From Druceiella hillmani (taxonomy: Eukaryota; Arthropoda; Insecta; Lepidoptera; Hepialidae), in assembly GCA_039881145.1 (NCBI GenBank), contig JAYKKI010000029.1:24488001-24552000 (forward strand): a DNA stretch of 64,000 nucleotides. Reading direction: 5' to 3'. This document shows positions 37,301 to 51,161 of the stretch, one piece after another (the stretch's first letter is position 1; each line of letters begins with the position of its first letter). Below the pieces are notes generated by a model, which searched no databases, was not told the origin of the DNA, and was given only the letters and a program-made list of their open reading frames with translations. Both the position numbers and the translations under genes were made by a program.

Positions 37301-40300
37301 TACATTGGTTTATGTTAAAAGTAAGCTCGAAGTATTTTTAAGAATTTTGTTGAAGATTCCATTCGATAAGAATTACATTGAATATGCTAGAACTGACTGG
37401 TAGATTTGGTACTATAAGAGGGTATAAGTCATCTCTCCGTTACACACGCAAAGCATGCAATAGACTAATGGCTTTTGTGAGATTATAGTCATTGCTATGG
37501 TTTGACAGTTTGAGATTTGTATTTATTTTTGTTTCATACAGTTATTTTGCTCAAATTGTTGCTTGCATTTGCTTATTACTTATGAAATAAAATGTGACTT
37601 AAAACATATTAGAAAATTGCGACAAATAATACTTATGAAATCAAAAGTGTCTTAAAACATATTAGAAAATTGCGACAAATAATACTTAAATTTTGTGTTA
37701 GGTTGAATTTTTTAATTTTCGTTAGTGTTGAAAATTTTATTTTCATCGAAATTTTGTTTGATAAGTTTTCACCAGACTGCTAGTTTTTAAAATTAAATTG
37801 TACCTGTTGAAATTTCCATTATAATTATGCATTAATCAACCAATCTCTTAATTTTCTTATCTGATTCTTGTAATCCTTGCTTGCAGATTGTACTTTTTCA
37901 TTTTGCCTAGAGCTCCTTGAGTTTGTTCTATTTTTGTCTAAACTTTTTAATATAAACTATGCACTTTTCTGTCTGCACGCTTTGGTAACAGTCATTTTTG
38001 TATCCATAATCTTATTAATGAGAAAGATACTGATTTGGAAATACCTACATCGTCAACATTAATGAAATTTTGAATCAAAAATTTTATTTATTAAAAACCA
38101 CTCTTAGAAAATACACTCCCATGAGACAAAAGTGAAACAAACTTTACAGAAGTACAGACAACTTTATGTTTTGTCATTTGTGGAACTGTATACAGCTGTA
38201 AGTCACCAAGGTGATAGTTATCTTCGAAGAAAAAACTGTTTATTTTCTGTTCAAATAGTGACTGGTTACATACATATATTATCTGGTTTACCATATTTTA
38301 TCTGGTTAAGAGCACGGGAGCCAATTGTTTTTTACAAAAATATTAAAGACTATTAACTCTTTGAAGTAGTTATATGGGACGTACATAAGAGACCGAAGGG
38401 TCAAAATGGGAAGTTACTTTTGTTATATATATGTATATATGATAATGCTATTTTCAGATGTTTTTGTTAATGACATGCATTTTCGATATTCCCACTGAAG
38501 TGCATAAACACTTTTATGTTAATAAAAAGGCATATTTTTAAGTTTGCGGAACTGGTAATTAGGTTATTAGCGAGGGTACTTTAATGAGCTGTAATGAGAT
38601 CAGTGACTCATTGTTAGTATAAATAGCAAGTTTTATCTTCATCAAACTATTAGTCTTTGGACTATAGTCAAACAAGCAACCCAACCAAGCAAGGAAAGTT
38701 GGTTTAAATCATATTGGAAGAGATGGTATCCGTTTATGGGAGCTCTTGCCTAGGTAAAACCATGATTTATAAGTTGCACAGTATTATTAAACAACGGCCT
38801 GGATGGCTGATTAAAGTGACTACTCTGGAAATGATTCAAAAAGTGGAAAAATCAATACTGGAAGGAGTATTGGCTATACTAAAGAAGAAACAGCTCTCAG
38901 AAATGGTTAGGATGTCAGATACAACCATTTTTAAAATTTTTCACAAGCATCTTGGGATGAGCAAGTTCCAATGCAAGATGAGTGTCGAAAATGCGGAGTA
39001 ACCTCAAAAACAACTCTACGTGGAGTGATCTTACTTGCGTGTTTTTGAACCTCTGCGGTGAACAAGGATAAATTATTGAGTCAAATTGTTACTGAGGACG
39101 AAACTTGCGTCCGTCATTATAAGTTCAAACAGGACTATATGCAGTGGCACACTGGTGGTGTGGCTTTTTGTGCCACTGAAAATTCAAAGTGTCATAGTCT
39201 GCTGGAAATATCATGGCAACAGTTTTTTGGGTCTCAGAAGGGATTCTGTTGATAGATTATAAAGATAAAGGCGTCTCTAACCCGAAAAACTGTGCTTCAA
39301 TCGTAGAACAAGGCAAAAATTAACCAAAGGTGTCCTCCTTCTGCACAACAACGCGCCTGTTCACAAGAGTCGTGTTGTGTTGGATACCCTGCATAAGGTG
39401 GGCTTCAATATTTTGGATCACCCACCTACAGTCCTGATCTGGCTCTCAGCGATTATTTATTCCCAAAGGTAAAAAAAAACTTTGTGGGAAGAAATTTTCA
39501 AATGATGAAAAAGTGAAGGATGCAGTTTCAGAGCTTACTTTTTGGGATAGATAAAACATGGTTTTATGAAGGTATACATAAGCTAATTTAAAGATAGGAA
39601 ACATGTATAAGGTTAGCAGGTATATATATATTGAAAAGGAAAATAAATTTGTATTTTTATTCTCACTTCTTACCCCTACTCCACGAACTTAAAAACGCCG
39701 CTTGTAGATATTACTAATTTTTTTAGCAGCGACCTGAACTATGACAAGAAAAGTAGTATAATAAACCAAAAAAGTTGATTTTACTTCAGTTTAATATGCC
39801 ACATGGAACATGAATACTCTACTAGTCCTTCCAAACCTTCCCTGTTGGGTGTCATTTTAATACCACACCATACTTAAGTCTCTACTTGTCAAAAATAAAA
39901 ATAGTGTCATTTTTGTTGTCCACATTGAATATTAGAGTTAATTCTGTTTATGCTGATGGTTGTGATAATACGTTGTGTTTGACAGACTGAAGCTTGTATT
40001 TCACATATCTTAATGATTCCTATTAATATAACATATATTTCCAGAGGAGTAGTTCCACAGGAAATATCATTTACTTTCACAATAAATTTATTTCAGCGAC
40101 AAACTTTTAGAATCGTTGACATTGATTTGAGGTGATAGTACTTTTCTCAAAAAACTAGTATAGTTTATTCCTACAAAATAAAAAAGGCAGCAAAAGAATA
40201 TAAATAAACATAAAAAATAAAACCTTGCAAAAGCTCACTTCTTAACAACATTCATAGTTTAAACAAAATTCAGTTTATTCACACCAATATAATAACAGAG

Positions 40301-43300
40301 AGTACAAAATTATTTAATACAAGCCTGATACCGGCAATTAAAATCAAGTAATAGAACCTCTTGTGTATATATTTAGAGCGAGTGGAGCGAGCCCAATCAC
40401 TATCCCACAACCCATACAGTTTTGTGGTCCATTTTATGACAAAACTATCACACCGCTATATTTGAAATTTAACATAATAATTTAAAATCAGGTCTAGATT
40501 TGTTATCTATAGTTATTTTTGTATTTAAACCTTTTACTAAATTATGAAAAAATATGAAACAACGATGCGTAATACTAAATGCTAAATGGTTACTAGCGCC
40601 ATCTGTTATAACATTACAGAATTAATAGAGCATGCATACAGGTGTTTTATATTTCTAGAATGTTTAATAACAAAATCAGAACATTATGTGTGAATGTTTT
40701 TATTAACTAGACTGATACTAAAGTCATCTCTTAGAAAATTACAGAATTAATAGGGCATGCAGATATGTAATATTTCAAGAAAGAATGTTTACTAATAAAA
40801 TCGAAATGTGATACGTGGTTGTTTTTATATTGTAAATTAATGGATAGTAAATTGCAAAGGTTAAATAACCTACATAAATCGAATAAAACAAGATATAGAA
40901 AGTTGCTGAATTACGAAATTTTGGATGTAAATACCTATTTAAGATAGATAATATATTTTAATATTGGAAGTTAGGTTAATATTTTTCACTTAATTTTTAA
41001 TGAGATGAGTTTTAAAGTCAACAATTACTTTAAGCTTTAATAAGCTTTATATTTTAATCCAAAATCCATCTCAATTTCGTATTAACAGTACAATTTGTAT
41101 TGGCCCTGTTTTTTTTACCTGTTTCTACTGTTCAGATTTATTAATTCTATACCTACAATAATAGGATCTCTACGTGAAACTGAATCGACCTTACATTTAA
41201 AAAAAATAAGTTAGTTTTTCAATTTTTTTGGACCATGCAGAACAAATTATGAGTAAATTTAACCACCTTCCGCTGTTGAGATTTTTTTAAACATCTGTAA
41301 TGAAATAGTTTTAATAATTTTATATTTTTATATTTTTTGTTGTCACAGAGAAATACCATGAAGGCTTACTTTATCTGGTCGTAAAGAACGAGATAATAAC
41401 CGTTCTTTGATATCTGATGCAAAAGAACGACGGAAAAGAATTTGAGATGCTGAATTATATTCTTATTGAGAAAATGCTCATTTTTTTTAATATGCCGCTA
41501 ACTTATATTATCATCATTTGTTTGATATTGAACAAAATAGACTTTGTACTGTTTGTCAGAAATTTCAAGCAAAAATGAAATCAATGAATTTTCCGCAGAC
41601 AATAATATGGATCTTGGACCATAACAAGGTGTTTTAAAAAACATTCTAGTTACATTTCATAAGTCACAAGGTTTAACATTAAACTAGTTGTAGATATTGG
41701 AGAAAAAGAAATTTTTGTTGGTTTAACACATGTCGTGTTTTCAAGAATAAAAACATCAGAAGGATTAGCATTAAATAGAAAATTTTCGTATGATGGATTA
41801 TTTAATATTACAAACTCACATATGTTAAAATGTAGGAGGCGAGAAGAAATTCGTATGCGGAATTTAAGGTGTTACTTAAATGAAAATTATTAAAGGAGTA
41901 ACTATTGTTTCTTTAACAGTAACTAATGTACCATAATTTTGCTTAACTGTATTGTATAAAGAATATTTGAACATTTCCAAATTTTTATTTTGCTTCTTTT
42001 TCTATAATTGTTACATGACAGATTATCTGAATTTGCAATATTTACAATTAATATAGTGATTTCTAAAGTTGTATCTACGTACTTATAATTTTATGGATAT
42101 TAAACAAACTGGTTATATGAGCATGCATTTAAATGCGTAATCGAGGATGGTGTTGGAACCGTCGCACATCCTAGACTGTGTAATAGAGATATCGTCCACA
42201 TGAGCATCTGCAAATATGTCCAAAGCACTACAGAAGCGCGGCAGTCCCAACTGCATTCTGAAAGCATTATTGTAATGGACGCATATTAATTAACTCGCAA
42301 GCCCTCACAAAGCCATGCTTTTGCTAACATAAATAAAAGTTGTAAATAAAATTAAATTGTAATTTTATAATTTTTAAAACTTTCTATACCATTCACGCCT
42401 CTGTGTATGACATGGATACTTTGAGGAGCCGACCACAAAATGACACATGGTTGAGCTCATGTATTGTACTTTCACTTTGTTTTGTTTAGAGTTGCATTGA
42501 TGACAGTAATGTCTCTTCTTAAATAGTGATTATCATATTAAATACAATCTATATAAGCTTATTTAATTGCTGCCTTCTAGTATAAAATATTTCAATTACC
42601 AAATTGGTGTACAAGCTTCATGCGTACGCAGAGTTAATGTGATTGATATGTTCCACAGAGCTCACCCGTACTGTGGTAGATGCACAGCTTACAGGCCATG
42701 ATGTGGCACGTCTGGAACGATACTGCCGTCAGCAGGTAGAGCACAGTCTAGTTGCCGACCTGCTTGCCACTATCACACATCTTTACTTTCACACTCAACA
42801 CAACATCAAACTTGATGCAGTGCAGCAGGTATATATGGATTATATATATATATTAGGTGTACAAATAGTTTTTGCCGCTTTTAATGAATAATTAAACATT
42901 TTTTGTGAAACGGAACCTAACGTTTTATTCGAAGTGTCAATCGATGGCCACTAGTTTTTCCCATCTTTCTAGCAGCATACGGATACCTCATCAGAAGAAT
43001 GCTTTTCATCATTTCGTCTTTTGAGGCTATCCGTGAATCAACCCAATTTTTGGTATCTTCATATGATATGAAGTATTGTTCAGACAAGCCATGCACTAGT
43101 GTTCAAAATAAGTGGAAATCAGAAGGTGAATACGGTACACATCTGGTGAATACGGCAGGCGAGGTAAAACTTTCCAACTGAGAGTTTCCAAAAGATTTTG
43201 ACTGGCGCCGCAACATGGGGATGAGCATTATCATGCAGAATAACTTTCTCGTGTCTAGAGTAGTAGTGGGTGTGTGTCTTTGAGTGCTTGATTCAATCTC

Positions 43301-46300
43301 GTCAATTGTGTTTGGTGTCTACCACTATACGGCTATCTAGCCCCAGTAATAATTTCGTTCGGTTTGAGCAAGTCATAATAGACGACACTAAGCTAATCTC
43401 ATCAAATACACATTAATAGTTATTTTCCATAAATATTTGGCTTAGCTGATTTCTTTCTTTTTGGATTATCATGGATTAATTTTTCATCATCAGTAACTCT
43501 ACGGTACAGAAAATGCGTGTCAGTTCATATGGAAATTCCAATTTCCTCATTTTTTAATCATTCTCAATGATTTCAGTCGATGTGAAATTGCTTCTTGAGT
43601 CACTCCTAATGTAAGTTGCAAGTTCTTACATTTGGCATGAATCTTCATCCAATAATGCTTCCAGTTCTGCGTTTTCGCACGCTTTCACCCTTCCCCTACG
43701 TTTTTTGTCTTCGATATCAAATTTACCTTAAAATTTTTGATACCACTCACGACAACTTCTCTCACTCAAGGCATCCTCACCATATGCTTCTACAAGCAGT
43801 CGATGCGCCTCAGCTGCAGATTTCTTCAACTTGAAGAAGTAAATCAGAAGTTCCCGCAAATGACGCTTATTCACCTCAAAACTCGACATTTTTGCACACA
43901 AAAGAATGTATTACACTAATAAAGACTACTACTATTTTAAAGTTATGTTGTTGGCAGATGTCGAACCTTACAATAATACTTTTTACATACACAGTTTTAA
44001 CCATAATTTACTGGGGCGTGCCAAGGGGATGAATAGCTGGCAGGACAGTCCAGCTCCTAGCGACCAACCTTGGCGGATCAGGCGAACCGTCATTGTAATA
44101 GCCTTCTCTCTGGGAATGGGCGTCACCTCAGGAGTGACCTTTTAAATCGACCCTACTTGTGGGAACATTATGAATGATCCAAATAACAAAAACCAACCAA
44201 CGATAAGTGACAACTCCATCAACTCAACTCCTAAAACTCTCAGCCAGCAAATATTTCACAAAGGAATGTTTGTTGACAGACCTTGCTCAAATTCTTTAAG
44301 CGAAATACACATTACATCCGAACCATCTGGAATTGGACTACAACAGGACACTCCAAATAATACGAACAGATGGCATGAAGTAACTGGCAAAAAACAACCC
44401 CGAAGCCCTGATGATAACAGAAACTTCAAGCAATCCAAATTAAACACATACTGGCTCTCATTACCTAAACCGATCCCTGTAACCAACAGCTTTGCTCAAC
44501 TCGATGATGACTCAACTCAGGAGCTCTGTGAGAAACCCGTAAAACCGCCTCCTATCTATGTTGATAAAGTTGAGAACATTCAACCACTCATTAACCTTCT
44601 CAACGAACATGCCCAAAATAACTAGAGCTTAAAGTTTTGAAAAACGAACAGGTTCGAATACAACCAAAGACACCAGACGTGTATAGAGACATAGTTAAAC
44701 GGTTAGAAATTATGAAAACCGAATTCTATACTTAAAGCCCAAACAAGAACGGACTTTTAAAGTTGTTCTTAAAAACATTCACCCATCAACCGACATAGAT
44801 GAATTAAAGTTATCTTTAGCTGAATTGGACCACAAATGCACAAATATTTGGAATCTTAAACAAGGGAAAACCAAGAAGCCTCTCCCAATGTTTTTCGTAG
44901 AGTTAGAGCCCAAAGACAATAATAAAAATATTTATGACATCAAAAGTCTCCTAAATTGTCGAATAGTATTTGAACCTCCCCGACCTAAAAGAGAGATACC
45001 CCAATGTGCCAAATGCCAACAATATGGACACACTAAGACATATTGTCGTAGAAATCCTAAGTGCATTAAATGTGCTGGAGATCATTTATCAAACGAACAA
45101 TGGAAACCATGGAAACGATGGAAACCATCCTGCAAATTATAAAGGATGTCAAGTGTACCAAGAATTACAAAAACTCAAGCTACCGTCAAAATCATTCCCA
45201 ACAAAGATCAGAATATCGCCAAGAAAAATTCAGCCGCCACCTACCGAACAACTTATTCAAATTAATGACTACCAAAACCAATCACAACTACAAACAACAA
45301 ATTACAGGGACGCGCTGCTAAAAAATAAGGACAAAGGAGAAATCCCTAATGACAAATCTAGCTCTACTGACTTACAAGAATTATTAATGATGATGAAACA
45401 AATGATGCAACAATTGATGACAATGACTAATCTAATCTTAACAGTAATGACTAAACTGACGAATTCGACTCCCTCAAAATAGTCCTGTGGAATGCCAATG
45501 GGCTGTCCCAACACACCCTTGAGGTAAAAGCATTTATTACAGAGTTGATGGCTACAAATTTTATCACACGATGCATCCTGGTGGTAAAGCACATGGAGGA
45601 AGTGCCGTATTAATTAAAAACCAAATAAGACACTACGAGACGACAAATTATTACACAAGCGAAATTCAGGCAACAAATGTAGTCATCGATGACTGGACAG
45701 GACCACTCACGGTTATGGCTTTGTACAGTCCCCCAAAACATAAGTTGAAACAAGATGACTATGAAAAGTTCTTCGTTACTTTGGGTCAAAGATTTATCGC
45801 GGGTGGTGATTATAATGCGAAACACACTTCATGGGGCTCCCGCCTTATCTCGCCGAAAGGTCGGCAGTTGATGAGGGCTGTCAAAAATCTTAACCTCTTA
45901 GTCATCTCAAATGGCGTACCAACGTATTGGCCAACTGACATAAATAGGATGCCCGATCTGGTTGATTTTTGTGTAATAAAGGGAATAGCTGACTCTTATT
46001 TTACATGTAACTCTCGATTTGACCTATCTTCTGACCACTCTCCTGTGGAAATCATACTGAAGAGGAAAGTCACATGGAATAAAAGGCCATGTAGACTATA
46101 TACTCATAAAACTGACTGGATTAAATTTTGTGAGTCAGTATCATCATCACTTAACATGAACCTCCCTCTTAAAACGGATGAGGACATAGCGAATACTGTA
46201 GAGCATTTTAACCACAGTGTTCAACAATCGGCCTGGTCTGCTACACCTGAAACTGAGGGTATTGCTTCGAGTAAATATAAATGTCCGCTGGAAATCAGAA

Positions 46301-48205
46301 GACTACTAGCTCTGAAACTTAGTACTCGGAAACGTTGGCAGCAGACCCGTTACCCAGCAGATAAAACGCTTTTAAATTCTTTGACATGTCGACTTAAATG
46401 TTTGTTGGTTGAAAACCGAAACAAGCGTGTCCAATCATATTTGAAGGGTCTCGACGTCACAGCTGCGTCGGAATACTCTCTGTGGAAGGCGACTAAATAC
46501 TTGAAGTGCCCAATTGCAGCTCAACCTCCTATACGGAAAGCAGATAACAGCTGGGCTGTTAATGCTGCTGAGAAAGCACAGACATTTGCCGAACACTTGA
46601 AACGGTATTCATCCCGAACCCTGACCTTGGATCAACTAAGATTGGACAAGTGACTGATTTCTTGCAACAAGTACATCAATTAGATTTTCCAATAAAGAGC
46701 TTTACTAAAAATGAAGTATCACAAGCGATAAGGAAACTAGATTTAAATAAAGCTCCTGGCTATGACATGATAACGGCGAAGATTCTCAAAGAATTACCAA
46801 ATGAAGGCTTATTATATTTGACTTTTATCTACAATGCCATCTTAAGAAGAACGACTGTGCCTGAGCAGTGGAAAGTTTCACAGATCATAATGGTCCGAAA
46901 ACCTGGCAAAAGCCCCGAAGAGGTAAAATCTTACAGGCCTATCAGTCTACTGCCTATTCCATCGAAGGTTATGGAGCCTCTATTCCTGAGCAGACTAATG
47001 CCGATTATAAAAGATAGGTGCTTAGTTCCCAACCATTAGTTTGGATTCCGTCAAAAACACGGCACAATTGAGCAAGTCCATCGACTCATTGCTAATATAA
47101 ATTCAGCCTTTGAAAAAAAACAATACTGCACAGCCACTTTCTTAGATATCTCTCAGGCTTTCGACCGTGTTCGGCATGATGGGCTCCTCTTCAAGATCAA
47201 GCAGTCCATTCCGGTTAATTATTATAAATTCATAAAATCATATTTAGAAAACAGACATTTTTTTGTAAAACAAGATGAAGACGTAACCTCCCTACATGCC
47301 ATTCAAGCGGATGTACCACAGGGCAGTGTAATGGGTCCAACCCTGTATCTTCTATACACTGCAGATCTACCTTGTACAGAAGGAGTTGTCACTGGCACAT
47401 TTGCCGATGATACAACTATACTATCCACGCATGATTCTCCAGACGTGGCGTCTCAAAAACTGCAAAAGAGTTTAGATGCAATTTCTGGCTGGTTGAAAGA
47501 TTGGCGAATTAAAGCCAATGAAACCAAGTCTGTACAAGTCACGTTTACCAATCGTAAATTTTCATGTCCTCCGGTAACATTGAACGGAGTACAAGTTCCA
47601 CAAGCTGATGAAGCTAAATACTTGGGAATGTACCTCGACAGGCGGTTAACTTGGAGAAAACATATTTTCACTAAGCGCTTAGCAATGGGACAACAATTAC
47701 GCAAAATATACTGGATGATCAGAAGAGAGTCACAACTATCTCTTGAAAATAAATTGTTACTATACAAGTGTATCATTAAACCAGTCTGGAGCTACGGCCT
47801 ACAATTGTGGGGAACGTCAGCAAATTCAAACATCGAGATACTACAAAGATTCCAGTCAAAGATTTTACGCATAATAGCTGACGCACCATGGTACTTAACC
47901 AATGATAGGCTGCATAGTGACCTGAACATAAAAACTGTTAAGGAACAAATTTTGGAAAGCACTGAAGCGTATAAATGTCGGATACTGCAACATCCGAACG
48001 ATCTTGCGAAACACCTGATGGATGAGTCGAATCTGCCGAGGAGACTAAAAAACAAGTACCTCAAGATCTACTACTGTAGATAGCTGCAAATAAAGTGGAC
48101 GTGCCACTGGGTACGCACCGTACATAGCTATCTAATAAGAGTATAGACGATGCCAATTGCTAAATGTCTGTCTGATGGCAGAAACTTATTTATATACATA
48201 AATAC

Positions 48206-48273
<68 letters not shown>

Positions 48274-51130
48274 TTTTTTTTAAAGCTATCCACAGAAGAT
48301 TTCAAATAATCAACTGATGGTATAAAACTTTAGCCTATGCCCAACTTTGACAATTCGGTTTTTAGATGCTGTGCTAGCCAAGACTTGAAAGTGTTCTTTA
48401 AAAGAACTCTTTAAAACTAAAAACTTCTGACATCAGAAAACCTAAAGCAACAGTGCTGAGTGGCCATGGTTGGGAATCCAATCCACGTAACGTGCAATTG
48501 GGATGCCAATCATATTCAGTGGTCATACGAAAGTTAGCAACCGCTACAGGTATATATTTTAATAGCCTTGAAGGTGAGGTGACATCGTATTTGTCCTATA
48601 GAAGTTTGGTTGTATTCGTCCTCTGCCCACCTACAGCCACCAAGGTTGATTTCATTCACAATTGATGCTAGAGAGGTTTTCGCAGTTGTGTGTGACAGCA
48701 CTTTTCCCAACTTTACCAGACAATCAACCCTCTTATTGCCCATAATTCATATATGCGTTTAGGTCTGCTGAAACTGTAACAGCCAGTCAGCCTTTGCCTT
48801 CAGGTCTGACACCTTCTCTACTCTCAGTTGTTGGTAACTCATTGACCGTAAATTCAATCAGTATAAAACTCTGGACATACATTATCCTTTATGTATCAAT
48901 CTAGCCCTAACTAGGAAGAGAAATAAAAGATATACAAAACATATTATTGATGTATTTTGGGCCGAAACTGGTCAGTTAAATTAATAAAAGTCAGTTTAAT
49001 TGGCCTAAATTAGTTATATCCAAAAATGGTCAGATTCAATATCTGACAATTTTTGGATATAACTAATAGGCTAGGTTTTCATTTCAGATATGGTTTTGGT
49101 AAAATTATACTTTTTCTTCAATGCCCAATGATCATAATTTGATTAGAAGCAGAGTATAATGAAACTACATAAAATTTTGGGAAAAAATAAATTCACTGGA
49201 AAAATATATATATGTCCTTGAATTGACATTAACGTTATTATTATTATAACATAGTCTATAAAAGTCCGTACTATCAAATTATAAGTCATTTATATAATTT
49301 TTTTAAATGTAATTATAGTCTAGAACCTGCATTCCCAACCTGGGATCTGCGGATCTATCCCAGGGGATCTGCGGACAAAATAAAACATTAAAAATAAAAA
49401 TAGTAAAACATAGTAGAGTGTTTGACGGGAAAGTGCAAAGAAAATAGAGCCGTGTGGTAGACACTGCACTGTGGCAAGTAGATCTCCCGCTCGTGGGTGG
49501 GTTGCGGGATGCGTGACTTCTTCGCCGTTGTCTCTTCTGCGCACCCCATCTTTGTTTTTCATAAGTTCAATCAATTGTTTCCCGTGTTATAACTCACTCA
49601 CGTGTAATTTGATTCTACGAGTGTAACTAGTCAGTGACCGATGCTACATTAGAAACCATGGAATGCTGGTTAAAACGTATGAATTCTCATCAATTTACTC
49701 AAATGAAGTACACGGCCCTTCATGTTAGTCAAGCAAGTGAATCTCGTGAAGTGGCAAAACCAAAGTGTCACAAGATTTTAGAAAATTACTCTAGTTCTGA
49801 AAAAAGATTTCAATGCGTTTTATGTGTAACGACTTATTGAATGAGTCTATTTAACTGGCCAAACTTCAACGTTATTTAGAAGCAAAACACAGGGAATATT
49901 CTTGCAAATCTAAGGAGTTCTTTAAGTTGAAGGATGGTGAATTAGAACAAACTAAAAAAGCCACAAAAAGTCAACTACTAACAATGCAAATGCTGTATTA
50001 GCTTCTTATCAAGTATAATTATTGGTTGCAAGAAGTGGCAATCCTCATACCATTCATTGCTGAGAAACTTATATTACCGGCCACTAAAATCATGGTTTCT
50101 ACTATGTTAGGAGATAAAACTGCAAAGGAACTGGGTATAATATCCTTATCAAATAATACAGTAAAAAAGAATTAATGACATGTTAGAAAATATCAAAGAA
50201 CCGCTGATTGAGAATGTAAAAGCTCGCTGATATTATGCTTTGCAATTAGATGAGACACTAACATTTGTAATGATGAGAATTTGCTTGCATTTGTCCGTTA
50301 CGAGCTTGGCAACAGCATTAGACAACATTTTTGTTCTATTAACATCTCGATACATGTGGTATGGCGAAGCGATATTTGAAGTTTTAGACTACTTTTGGTC
50401 AACTCGTAATATTAAATGGGATAGTTGTATGGCAGTACACACGGACGGCGCACATACTGTGGTAAAGTGGCACCAGGGTCCGCCTCTGAAAAAGGTTGGG
50501 AAAGGCTGGTCTAGAATAAAACAATAACATGTTTTCACTGAAATATGACAATCCGTTTAATCAAATATCTCACTAAAAGCCATTTTCTTGAAACATTTTT
50601 TCCAATATGGATTTTTTTACATGGTATTAGGTCATACTGGTGGCAATGGGCTTCCAAGCAAAGGAGGTGGAAGCATTGTCTCAAGAGTTAGGCCTACCTA
50701 CATCACAAGTTCTGGCGCGGCTTTATGAAGCCTGTCGGCGGGTGCTCACAGCATTGCTCACGGTTTTAGAGCATGACGCCGCAGCTACCCTCGGTCTGCT
50801 TGAAGCAAAACCCTTACCCACACTTACTGATGTCACTCCGACCTTGCAAAGTCTGCCTGAGGAGATGAATACTGCTGCTAAGGTAACAATAGTTATTTTT
50901 CCCATAGTCACTGTAGCTATTTTAATACATTCAAGTAAATTTTACTCAATTACATAACATCATAGAATACTGGACTGATTGCAGACTGGTTGTAAAGTAA
51001 TGCGCGAGCACAGAATAATAATGTCAGCAATAAAAAACATGTTGAACACAATATTTTGTCGCACTCATTCCTTAATGGGCAAACCATAGACAAAATCTTC
51101 TTTCCAACTCACTACATAATTTATCTACAG

Positions 51131-51161
<31 letters not shown>

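Larger units (their letters stand above)
35601..38529. other. Intron 13 segment with a hairpin and a short tandem repeat
   Basis: No coding sequence I can identify; a + strand stretch near 35960-36060 (VQAIKLWDQLHPD-like) faintly resembles a retrotransposon C terminus but is too short to call. It contains the hairpin at 36078-36128 and the tandem repeat at 37578-37683. Confidence 0.45.
44011..48200 (+). mobile_element. Jockey-clade non-LTR retrotransposon, near full length
   Basis: A GC-richer 5' leader (about 44011-44169) is followed by ORF1 (44170-45482), then ORF2 with endonuclease and reverse transcriptase (about 45470-48083), a short 3' UTR, and a long TA tract instead of a plain poly(A). 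Coding content is far better preserved than in the other two copies of this family in the window, but frameshifts and a premature TAG make it inactive. It lies in intron 14 in the same orientation as NAT10. Confidence 0.9.

Noticed and set aside
48534..48743. RNase H domain of a retrotransposon on the minus strand
   Set aside because: Only one short motif-like match (GNKRVDCL); flanking translation does not continue the fold.
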